Source of the DNA: Planctomycetota bacterium
GTDB taxonomy: Bacteria > Planctomycetota > Phycisphaerae > Phycisphaerales > Zrk34
Assembly: GCA_016125255.1 (NCBI GenBank)
Contig: WGMD01000006.1
Span: forward strand, 62,001-126,000
Reading direction: 5' to 3'
Length of the DNA stretch: 64,000 bases
This document shows, piece after piece, positions 58,124 through 64,000 of the stretch. The number at the start of each line of letters is the position of its first letter. Positions within the stretch are counted from its first letter, which is position 1. A program made the position numbers and the translations under genes. The notes beneath the pieces were generated by a model that was not told where the DNA came from, ran no database searches, and saw nothing but the letters and a program-made list of their open reading frames with translations.

Positions 58124-60103
58124 TCACACCTTCACCTTCGACGCCCCCCGGCTCGCGACTTCCGCTTTGGCCATCTCGACGAATTTGTCGAGCGGCAGCG
58201 CGCCAAGATCGCCGGCGGCGCGCTCGCGCACGCTGACCGTGCCGGCGTCCTGATCCTTGCCGCCGACGACGAGCATGTAGGGAATCTTCTGCTCCTGCGC
58301 GACTTTGATCTTGGCGTTGACGCGATCGTTGGAGCTGTCCATCGTCGCGCGCAGCCCCCCCGACTTGAGCGCGGCGAGCACCTTGTCGGCATAAGCCGAA
58401 AACTTGTCGCTGATCGGCAGCACGCGGACCTGCTCGGGCGAGAGCCACAAGGGGAACGCCCCGGCGTAATGCTCGATGAGGATCGCCATGAAGCGCTCCA
58501 TCGACCCGAACGGCGCGCGATGGATCATCACCGGCCGCTTGCGGCTGTTGTCGGCGTCGACGTACTCGATCTTGAAGCGCTCCGGCAGCGTGTAGTCAAG
58601 CTGCACCGTCCCAAGCTGCCACGGGCGACCGATCACGTCGCGCACGATGAAGTCCACCTTCGGCCCGTAAAACGCCGCTTCGCCCTTCGCCTCCGTGAAC
58701 GGAATGCCCATGTCGCTGAGCACCTGACGCAGCTCGTTCTCCGCCCGGTCCCACACCGCCGCGTCCCCCGCGAACTTGTCCGAGTCGGGATCGTGCAGCG
58801 AGAGCCGAATGCTCACATCCTCGAACCCGAACGTGTTGAACACGAACTGCACCAGCTCGACCGTCGCCCGGAACTCGCCGGCGACCTGGTCGTGCGTGCA
58901 GAAAATATGGGCGTCATCCTGCGTGAACCCCCGCACACGCGTCATGCCGGTCAGCTCACCGCTCTGCTCGAAGCGATACACCGTCCCGAACTCCGCAAGA
59001 CGAATCGGCAGATCGCGATAACTGTGCGGCTCCGAGCCGAAAATCTTGATGTGATGCGGACAGTTCATCGGCTTGAGCAGATACTCCTCATCCGAATCGC
59101 GCATCTTGATCGGCGGGAACTGCGAATCGGAGTAGTACGGGTAGTGTCCGCTCGTCTTGTACAGATCGATCTTCCCGATGTGCGGCGTGTACACCACGTC
59201 GTACCCGCGCTTCATGAGTTCCGCCTGCAAAAATTCCTGAAGCAGCGAGCGGATCATCCCGCCCTTGGGCTTCCAAAGAATCAATCCCTGCCCGACCTGC
59301 TCGTCGATGGCGAACAACCCCAGCTTCGCGCCGATGACACGGTGGTCGCGCGCCTTGGCTTCCTCAAGCTGATTGAGATGCTGATCGAGGTCGGCCTGCG
59401 TGAAGAACGCGGTGCCGTACACACGTTGAAAACGATCGGAGTCCACATCGCCGTGCCAGTGCGAGGATGCGACGGAGGTGATTTTGAACGCGCCGATGAG
59501 CCCGGTGGCGGGCACATGCGGGCCCATGCACAGGTCTTCCCAGTTCTTGTCGACTTCGCCCGTGACATACCAACTGAGCACACCCGCCCCGCCGGCGATC
59601 GCGCGCTCGGCATTGTCGATCTTGTACTTGTTGCCTTCCTTATTGAGCCGGTCGATGCCCGCCTCCGGCGGCAGTTCGTAGCGCGTGAACGGTCGGTTTT
59701 CCTCGACGATCTTTTTCATTTCCGCTTCGATCTTCGGGAAATCGTCGGAGCTGATGGGGGTGTCGAGTTTGATGTCGTAGTAGAAGCCGGTGTCGAGGGG
59801 CGGGCCGTAGGCGAGCTGGGCTTCGGGCCAGAGTCGTTGGATCGCCTCGGCCATGACGTGCGCGGTCGAGTGGCGGAGCAGGTAAAGCGCCTCGGCGTCG
59901 CCGGGGCCTTTGCGGGGTTTGGTCACGATGGCGACGGTCGCGTCGTGCGTGATGGGCCGGTTCAGATCGACAAGCTGGCCATCGACCTTCGCGCCGATCG
60001 CCGCCTTGGCGAGCCCGGCGCCGATGGACTCGGCGACGTTCAAGGCGGTGACTTGCGAGGCGTCGAACTCTTTAATGCTGCCGTCGGGCAGGGTGATCCG
60101 CAT
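58124..60103 (-). CDS. thrS: Threonyl-tRNA synthetase
   Basis: A 659-residue class II synthetase of full length. It has an N-terminal TGS domain (1-62), the editing domain with the HxxxH motif (His78/His82 in 'RHSTAHVMA'), the catalytic core with motif 2 'RLAEFGTVYRFEQSGELTGM', the zinc ligands starting at 'MNCPHH', motif 3 'HRAPFGSMERFMAILIEHY', and an anticodon-binding domain (about 555-650). It charges tRNA-Thr. The ATG beginning 'MRITLPDGS' is the normal TGS start. Transcribed divergently from ppx. Confidence 0.97.
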   Translation of the reverse strand: MRITLPDGSIKEFDASQVTALNVAESIGAGLAKAAIGAKVDGQLVDLNRPITHDATVAIVTKPRKGPGDAEALYLLRHSTAHVMAEAIQRLWPEAQLAYGPPLDTGFYYDIKLDTPISSDDFPKIEAEMKKIVEENRPFTRYELPPEAGIDRLNKEGNKYKIDNAERAIAGGAGVLSWYVTGEVDKNWEDLCMGPHVPATGLIGAFKITSVASSHWHGDVDSDRFQRVYGTAFFTQADLDQHLNQLEEAKARDHRVIGAKLGLFAIDEQVGQGLILWKPKGGMIRSLLQEFLQAELMKRGYDVVYTPHIGKIDLYKTSGHYPYYSDSQFPPIKMRDSDEEYLLKPMNCPHHIKIFGSEPHSYRDLPIRLAEFGTVYRFEQSGELTGMTRVRGFTQDDAHIFCTHDQVAGEFRATVELVQFVFNTFGFEDVSIRLSLHDPDSDKFAGDAAVWDRAENELRQVLSDMGIPFTEAKGEAAFYGPKVDFIVRDVIGRPWQLGTVQLDYTLPERFKIEYVDADNSRKRPVMIHRAPFGSMERFMAILIEHYAGAFPLWLSPEQVRVLPISDKFSAYADKVLAALKSGGLRATMDSSNDRVNAKIKVAQEQKIPYMLVVGGKDQDAGTVSVRERAAGDLGALPLDKFVEMAKAEVASRGASKVKV

Positions 60104-60199
60104 GGTGAAAGCTCCGATTCGCAATCGTAACAGGCCCCACAATGTATCGGATCAACCGATCGACTTCCATCGACGGCGGATATCTGCTATCTAGGGCGC
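60104..60199. promoter_or_regulatory. Divergent promoter region thrS / ppx
   Basis: A 96-bp gap that must serve both genes. The centre is AT-richer than its surroundings ('AATGTATCGGAT', 'ATATCTGCTATCT' on the plus strand; the latter could hold a TATCT-like -10 for ppx). No T-box is visible. Confidence 0.35.
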
Positions 60200-61147
60200 A
60201 TGGCAGAAGAATGGCGCGCCAAACCTGTTCGCATCGCCGGGATCGACGTCGGGTCCAACGGCATTCGCCTGATCATCGGCGAAGTCGACGTCAACGGCGC
60301 CGTGCGCGCGATCCAGTCGACGCGCGAAGCGGTGCGGCTCGGGGCCGACGCCTTCGATGACGGGATCATCAAGCCCGACACGATCGCCGCCACCGTCGCC
60401 GCCTTCACGAAATTCAAACAAACCATGGAGCAGGCGCAGGTCCAGCGCATGCGGGCCGTCGCCACCAGCGCCGCCCGCGAATCCAAAAACGCCAGGGAAC
60501 TCATCGCCGCCATCGACCAGGCCACCGGCCTGAAGCTCGAACTCATCGACCCGCTCGAAGAGGCCCAGCTTGTGTTTCACGGCGTGGCCAGCGCGGTCGA
60601 CGTCAACAACAAGACGGCGGTGATGATCGACATGGGCGGCGGGAGCGTCGAGGTCACCGTGACGCGCGATCGGCTGGCGCTGGGTTGCGAGAGTCTGCGC
60701 ATCGGGCCGGTGCGGCTGATGAAGATGCTCGCCGCCAAGGGGCTCACCGAGGCCGACGCCGAGCCGCTCATCGCGCGGTACAAGGGCTCGATCGCCGAGT
60801 TGGTCCGCACGGAGCTTTCGGACAGCCCGGCGGACCTGTGCGTGGGCACGGGCGGGAACATCGTCCGCATGGGTCAGCTTCGCACGCAGCTATTCGGCAA
60901 GACCAAGTCGTACAAGTTCAAGCCCGCCGAGCTGGACCTGCTCATCACGCGCATCAGCGCGATGAGCGTCGCCGACCGCGTGTCTCAGCTCGGGATGCGG
61001 CCGGACCGGGCGGACGTCATCGTGCTTTCGATGATGGTGATGCGCATGATCATGGCGGAGATTCCGATTCCGCGCGTCATCGTGCCGGGCGTCGGGCTCA
61101 AGGAAGGACTGCTATGGCATGTGGCGCATCGGTATTATCCGGTGTGA
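60200..61147 (+). CDS. ppx: Ppx/GppA-type exopolyphosphatase / guanosine pentaphosphatase
   Basis: A 315-residue protein of the ASKHA superfamily, N-terminal Ppx-GppA domain only. ATP/phosphate motifs are 'GIDVGSNGIRLII' (about 14-26), 'ATSAARESKN' and 'IDMGGGSVEVTV' (about 141-152); 'DLCVGTGGNIVRM' is the second phosphate loop. The C-terminal HD domain of the long E. coli enzyme is absent, as in many short Ppx2-type proteins. It splits polyphosphate or pppGpp. It precedes ppk1 on the same strand with a repeat-bearing gap of 190 bp. Confidence 0.93.
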   Translation: MAEEWRAKPVRIAGIDVGSNGIRLIIGEVDVNGAVRAIQSTREAVRLGADAFDDGIIKPDTIAATVAAFTKFKQTMEQAQVQRMRAVATSAARESKNARELIAAIDQATGLKLELIDPLEEAQLVFHGVASAVDVNNKTAVMIDMGGGSVEVTVTRDRLALGCESLRIGPVRLMKMLAAKGLTEADAEPLIARYKGSIAELVRTELSDSPADLCVGTGGNIVRMGQLRTQLFGKTKSYKFKPAELDLLITRISAMSVADRVSQLGMRPDRADVIVLSMMVMRMIMAEIPIPRVIVPGVGLKEGLLWHVAHRYYPV

Positions 61148-61153
61148 GTTTCT

Positions 61154-61240
61154 AGTTTCTGGTTTCCAGTTTCTTGTTTCTAGTTGCCGACGATGCCCAA
61201 ACGTCAAGAACTAGAAACCGGAAACTGGAAACCAGAAACT
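61154..61240. repeat. Inverted repeat between ppx and ppk1
   Basis: Arms at 61154-61184 and 61209-61240 (AGTTTCTGGTTTCCAGTTTC and its complement) pair over about 31 bp with two or three mismatches. The loop is 24 bp. The arms are made of a periodic GTTTCTAG/GTTTCTGG unit. It would form a strong stem between the two polyphosphate genes and could terminate ppx transcription. Confidence 0.78.
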
Positions 61241-61336
61241 CCCCTCCCCCTTCGTCTTAACAATCTGAACACTGACGCTGGTCCTGCGATGCGGTATGAT
61301 GTTGGCCCGATCGGGAAGTGAAGGTTGTCGGCCGCC

Positions 61337-63517
61337 ATGACACAGGTTCAGACTTACTCATTGACGCCGAATGCGGATGGCGAAGTTTCGCTGGCGCCGG
61401 AGATGCTCATCAATCGCGAGTTGAGCTGGCTTCAGTTCAACAAGCGGGTGCTGCACGAGGCGCTGGACAGCCGGACGCCGCTCCTGGACCGGGTGCAGTT
61501 TCTGGGCATCTTCACGTCGAACCTCGATGAGTTCATCATGAAGCGCGTCGGCGGACTTCGCCGGCAGCTTGTGACGAACATCATCACGCGCTCCGCCGAC
61601 GGTCGCACGGCGGCGGAGCAGTTGGCCGCCATTCGCGAAGCCGTGCTGCCCATGCTCCGCGATCAGGCCGAGTGCTACCGCAACGAACTTCTCCCGCAGC
61701 TCAAAGCCCACGGCATCGAACTGCTCGAATGGAAGCAGCTCACCGAAGCCGAGCGGGCGCAGGCGACGCGCTATTTCTCCAGCGAAGTCTACCCCGTGCT
61801 GACCCCGCTGGCCGTCGACCCCGGTCATCCGTTTCCGTTCATCTCGAACCTGTCGCAGTCGCTGGGCGTGGTGCTGCGGGCGCCGGGACAGTCGGAGCGG
61901 CTCTTTGCGCGCGTGAAGATTCCCGTCGTCCTGCCGCGGTGGGTTCGACTCAAGAGCGACGCCGAGTTGTCCGGTCAGGCCGTCGCCCCCCCCGCCGGTT
62001 CGCCGACGGAGCCGATCCGTTTCGTCGGGCTTCAGCAGATCATCGAGCACAACCTCGCGCGGCTCTTTCCGAACATGGAGCTGCTCAAGGTCATGTCCTT
62101 CCGCATCACGCGCAACGCCGACATCGAGCGCGATGAGGAGGACGCGGAAGATCTGCTTGAAATGATGGAGGAGGAGCTGCGGGCGCGGCGGTTCGCGAAG
62201 GTGGTGCGGCTCGAGCACGGGCCGGACCCCGATCCGTGGATGCTCAAGTTTCTCATTGACGAGCTGGAGCTTTCCGAGTCGGACGTGTACGAGATGCCAG
62301 AGCTGTTGGACTTCACCGACCTGTCGCCGATTCTCGACGTGTCGATGCCGAAGCTGCGCAGCGAGCCGTGGACCCCGATTGTTCCGCCGGCGCTGATCGA
62401 TGACGAGGTGGACATCTTCAACGTGATCCGCGGCTCCGATCTGATGGTGCACCATCCCTACGAAAGCTTCTCGGCGAGCGTGGAACGGTTCGTCAGCGCC
62501 GCGGCGGTCGATCCGCGCGTGGTGGCGATCAAGATGACGCTCTACCGAACGGGCGACGCGAGCCCGTTCATCAAGACGATGATCCGGGCCGCGGAGGCGG
62601 GCAAGCAGGTCGTGTGCCTCGTCGAACTCAAAGCGCGTTTCGACGAACAGCGGAACATTCAGGTCGCACAGATGCTCGAAAAGGCCGGGGTTCACGTGGT
62701 GTACGGCATCGTCGGGCTCAAGACGCACACCAAGACGACGCTCGTCGTCCGCCGCGAAAACGACGGGCTGCGCTGCTACGCGCACATCGGCACGGGCAAC
62801 TACCACGCCGGCACCGCCCGGCTGTACACCGACCTGGGTCTGTTCACGACGAAGAAGGATTTCACCGACGACATCGTCGAGTTGTTCCACTATCTGACCG
62901 GCCGGTCGCTTCAGCGCGACTATCGCCGGCTGCTGGTCGCGCCTGTGAACATGCATCGTCGGTTCATGCAGATGATCGAGCGCGAGGCGGAGCATCAGAA
63001 GGCCGGGCGACCGGCTCAGATCGTCGCGAAGATGAACAGTCTCGAAGACCGGCAGATCATCGCGGCGCTGTATCGCGCTTCGGGCGTCGGGCTGCCGATC
63101 GATCTGATCGTGCGCGGGTTCTGCTGTCTGCGGCCGGGCGTGGAGGGACTTTCCGAGAACATCCGCATCATGTCGGTGATCGGGCGCTTCCTGGAGCACT
63201 CGCGCATCTACTACTTCCGCAACGGCGCGGAGGACCCGCTCGACGGCGAATTCTACATCGGGTCGGCGGACTGGATGTACCGCAATCTGCGCAACCGTGT
63301 CGAAGCGATCACGCCCATCGAAGACGCCCCGCTGCGCGCCCGCCTGTGGCAGATTCTTCAGATCATGCTCACCGATCAGCGGCAGGCATGGGACATGCAG
63401 CCCAATGGGTCGTACGTGCAGCGCGTCCCCGCCGACGAGGCCGGGGCCTTGAGCACGCACGCGCAGCTCATGCGCGACGCGCTGGAGCGCCGGTCGATCA
63501 AGTCGCCGGTGGCGTGA
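61337..63517 (+). CDS. ppk1: Polyphosphate kinase 1
   Basis: A 726-residue enzyme that makes polyphosphate from ATP. The N-terminal domain starts with 'INRELSWLQFNKRVLHEA'. The phosphorylated histidine lies in 'GLKTHTKTTLVVRREND' (near residue 464), followed by 'YAHIGTGNYHAGTARLYTDLGLFT'. The C-terminal PLD-like domains contain 'ASGVGLPIDLIVRGFCCLRPGV' and 'RFLEHSRIYYFRNG'. Length is normal. The ATG is preferred over an in-frame TTG four codons upstream. It forms a functional pair with the preceding ppx. Confidence 0.97.
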   Translation: MTQVQTYSLTPNADGEVSLAPEMLINRELSWLQFNKRVLHEALDSRTPLLDRVQFLGIFTSNLDEFIMKRVGGLRRQLVTNIITRSADGRTAAEQLAAIREAVLPMLRDQAECYRNELLPQLKAHGIELLEWKQLTEAERAQATRYFSSEVYPVLTPLAVDPGHPFPFISNLSQSLGVVLRAPGQSERLFARVKIPVVLPRWVRLKSDAELSGQAVAPPAGSPTEPIRFVGLQQIIEHNLARLFPNMELLKVMSFRITRNADIERDEEDAEDLLEMMEEELRARRFAKVVRLEHGPDPDPWMLKFLIDELELSESDVYEMPELLDFTDLSPILDVSMPKLRSEPWTPIVPPALIDDEVDIFNVIRGSDLMVHHPYESFSASVERFVSAAAVDPRVVAIKMTLYRTGDASPFIKTMIRAAEAGKQVVCLVELKARFDEQRNIQVAQMLEKAGVHVVYGIVGLKTHTKTTLVVRRENDGLRCYAHIGTGNYHAGTARLYTDLGLFTTKKDFTDDIVELFHYLTGRSLQRDYRRLLVAPVNMHRRFMQMIEREAEHQKAGRPAQIVAKMNSLEDRQIIAALYRASGVGLPIDLIVRGFCCLRPGVEGLSENIRIMSVIGRFLEHSRIYYFRNGAEDPLDGEFYIGSADWMYRNLRNRVEAITPIEDAPLRARLWQILQIMLTDQRQAWDMQPNGSYVQRVPADEAGALSTHAQLMRDALERRSIKSPVA

Positions 63518-63633
63518 GGTTCTTTGAGACTTCTGAGGCGTCTTCATCACGAAGACACGAAGGCGCGAAGACACGAATGTCATCAGAGAATGGATTGTTG
63601 CATTGAACGCCCGATGCTCGTCCGCGTTCGGAT

Positions 63634-63667
63634 GACATTCTCACATTCTTGAGAATGTGAGAATGTC
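63634..63667. repeat. Perfect 16-bp palindrome
   Basis: GACATTCTCACATTCT, a TG spacer, then its exact complement. The arms themselves carry a repeated ACATTCT/CATTCTCA unit. As RNA it would make a very stable hairpin; as DNA it could be a binding site for a dimeric protein. There is no adjacent U-run. Confidence 0.85.
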
Positions 63668-63804
63668 GTCGCGTGCGCCGGGCGATGGGGAGGTACGGCT
63701 GGGACACAGCGCGGGTGGCGGATCGCGTGCCTGGCTTGAGTGATGCGCGGGAAGCCATCGTCAATTGAGACTTCCGAATGACCGAGGGTCGTGCAAACGG
63801 ATGC

Positions 63805-63823
63805 GTGCTAAGCCGCAAGCGGC
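63805..63823. repeat. Second copy of 19-bp GTGCTAAGCCGCAAGCGGC repeat
   Basis: Identical to 35984-36002. Here the inverted repeat extends to AAGCCGC-AA-GCGGCTT, a perfect 7-bp stem. Confidence 0.7.
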
Positions 63824-63914
63824 TTGATGCGGATGCGGGTGAAGTGATTCAGAAGTCTCAGCTTGCTGATCCTGTGATTCTGTCAACATTTTCTGTCTTT
63901 CCGCCATCGCGTCC

Positions 63915-63938
63915 CCTCCGGCCGGCCGGGATTTTTTA
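63915..63938 (+). terminator. Possible GC-stem terminator with T-run
   Basis: CCGGCCGGCCGG followed by GATTTTTTA. The stem is a self-complementary GC run; the T-run follows at once. It could end a plus-strand transcript from ppk1. Confidence 0.4.
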
Positions 63939-63968
63939 TTGACAAAAATGTCCTGCACGTGTCACACT
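63939..63968 (+). promoter_or_regulatory. Possible sigma-70-type promoter pointing out of the window
   Basis: TTGACA at 63939-63944 is a consensus -35 hexamer. At 17-18 bp spacing lies the weak -10 candidate CACACT. GACA-AAAA-TGTC overlaps the -35 and could be an operator half-site pair. The gene served would lie beyond the right edge. Confidence 0.35.
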
Positions 63969-64000
63969 TTCGCCCGTTTGCGCCGTGATGAGGCGACGGG

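Larger units (their letters stand above)
63518..64000. other. 483-bp non-coding region at the right edge
   Basis: No gene with family support is visible. Contents in order: a copy of the CACGAAGGCGCGAAGAC repeat (63556-63572), a perfect 16-bp palindrome (63634-63667), the 19-bp GTGCTAAGCCGCAAGCGGC repeat (63805-63823), a GC-rich stem with T-run (about 63915-63938), and a TTGACA element (63939-63944). It appears to separate ppk1 from a gene starting beyond the window. Confidence 0.6.

Noticed and set aside
57992-60130. 712-codon open frame antisense to thrS
   Set aside because: Shadow frame of thrS; composition (Arg, His, Val, Glu heavy) and lack of motifs indicate no real gene.
61358-63583. 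741-codon open frame antisense to ppk1
   Set aside because: It lies opposite a strongly conserved gene, is rich in Arg/His/Gln as expected for the reverse frame of GC-rich coding DNA, and shows no family motif.
63761-63958. Small minus-strand open frame of 65 codons near the right edge
   Set aside because: It covers the 19-bp repeat and a His/Pro-rich stretch, has no ribosome binding site or family match, and probably is a translated repeat.
1-64000. tRNA or rRNA genes
   Set aside because: The gaps between genes are short; none shows the cloverleaf signature bases (such as GTTCRANYC with matching stems) or conserved rRNA segments.

Overview
The window is high-GC, gene-dense bacterial DNA and most resembles a planctomycete, probably of the class Phycisphaerae. 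This rests on several lineage-typical features: two large PVC-type CxxCH heme-binding propeller proteins, a PEP-CTERM protein, a XylR-type LacI/AraC hybrid regulator, Ala/Phe or Gly/Phe prepilin cleavage motifs, a pilin-like 'PSLGRAR...NN' module, and the diderm envelope genes lptD, TonB/ExbB/ExbD and a type II secretion system (T2SS). No rRNA, tRNA, CRISPR array, transposase or phage gene was found. About 50 protein genes are supported. Most sit in long same-strand runs with 1-4 bp start/stop overlaps.

Layout. (1) 3-1609 (+): the 3' part of a membrane-tethered TAXI-type solute-binding protein, coupled to an amidohydrolase-2 lactonase-like enzyme. (2) 1648-14886 (-): a TonB-dependent uptake locus. 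In transcription order it holds a TIGR02597-like secreted protein, a PEP-CTERM protein, a secreted beta-helix-like protein, a strong hairpin terminator, a secreted helical-repeat protein, a 994-aa TonB-dependent receptor, a DUF3450 coiled-coil protein, a long ExbB with periplasmic extension, a short ExbB, ExbD, TonB and a TPR protein. (3) 15246-26222 (-): a nearly complete T2SS operon, gspD-E-F-G-H-I-J-K-C-L-M plus a TPR lipoprotein, with no prepilin peptidase gene in view. (4) 26432-36922 (-): a probable carbohydrate-responsive group with a GH5-like lipoprotein, a creatininase-family enzyme, a XylR-like regulator, two PVC CxxCH proteins and an SGNH hydrolase.

(5) 37106-49309 (+): a PmtA-like methyltransferase, an LptD-like protein with two LptA/OstA-like N-terminal domains, argJ, then a tightly packed set of a shortened SecA-like ATPase, a cysteine desulfurase, an HlyD-like adaptor, a QW-repeat lipoprotein and a PQQ-type beta-propeller protein. 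(6) 49493-57898: mixed housekeeping and small transcription units (SDR, YggS, Spy-like protein, Mrp without its CxxC, a mosaic 882-aa secreted protein with an internal pilin-like module, a TSUP permease, MGMT, an esterase). (7) 58124-63517: thrS, then ppx/gppA and ppk1 for polyphosphate metabolism. The last 480 bp is non-coding and carries repeats, a perfect palindrome and a possible promoter.

The best candidates for something undescribed are the short-SecA/NifS/HlyD/QW-lipoprotein/PQQ set (42299-49309), which reads like a dedicated export or envelope machine, and the combination of the TonB locus with the adjacent T2SS, which could form one capture-and-uptake apparatus. The functional links between the genes are inferred from order and overlap, not demonstrated.
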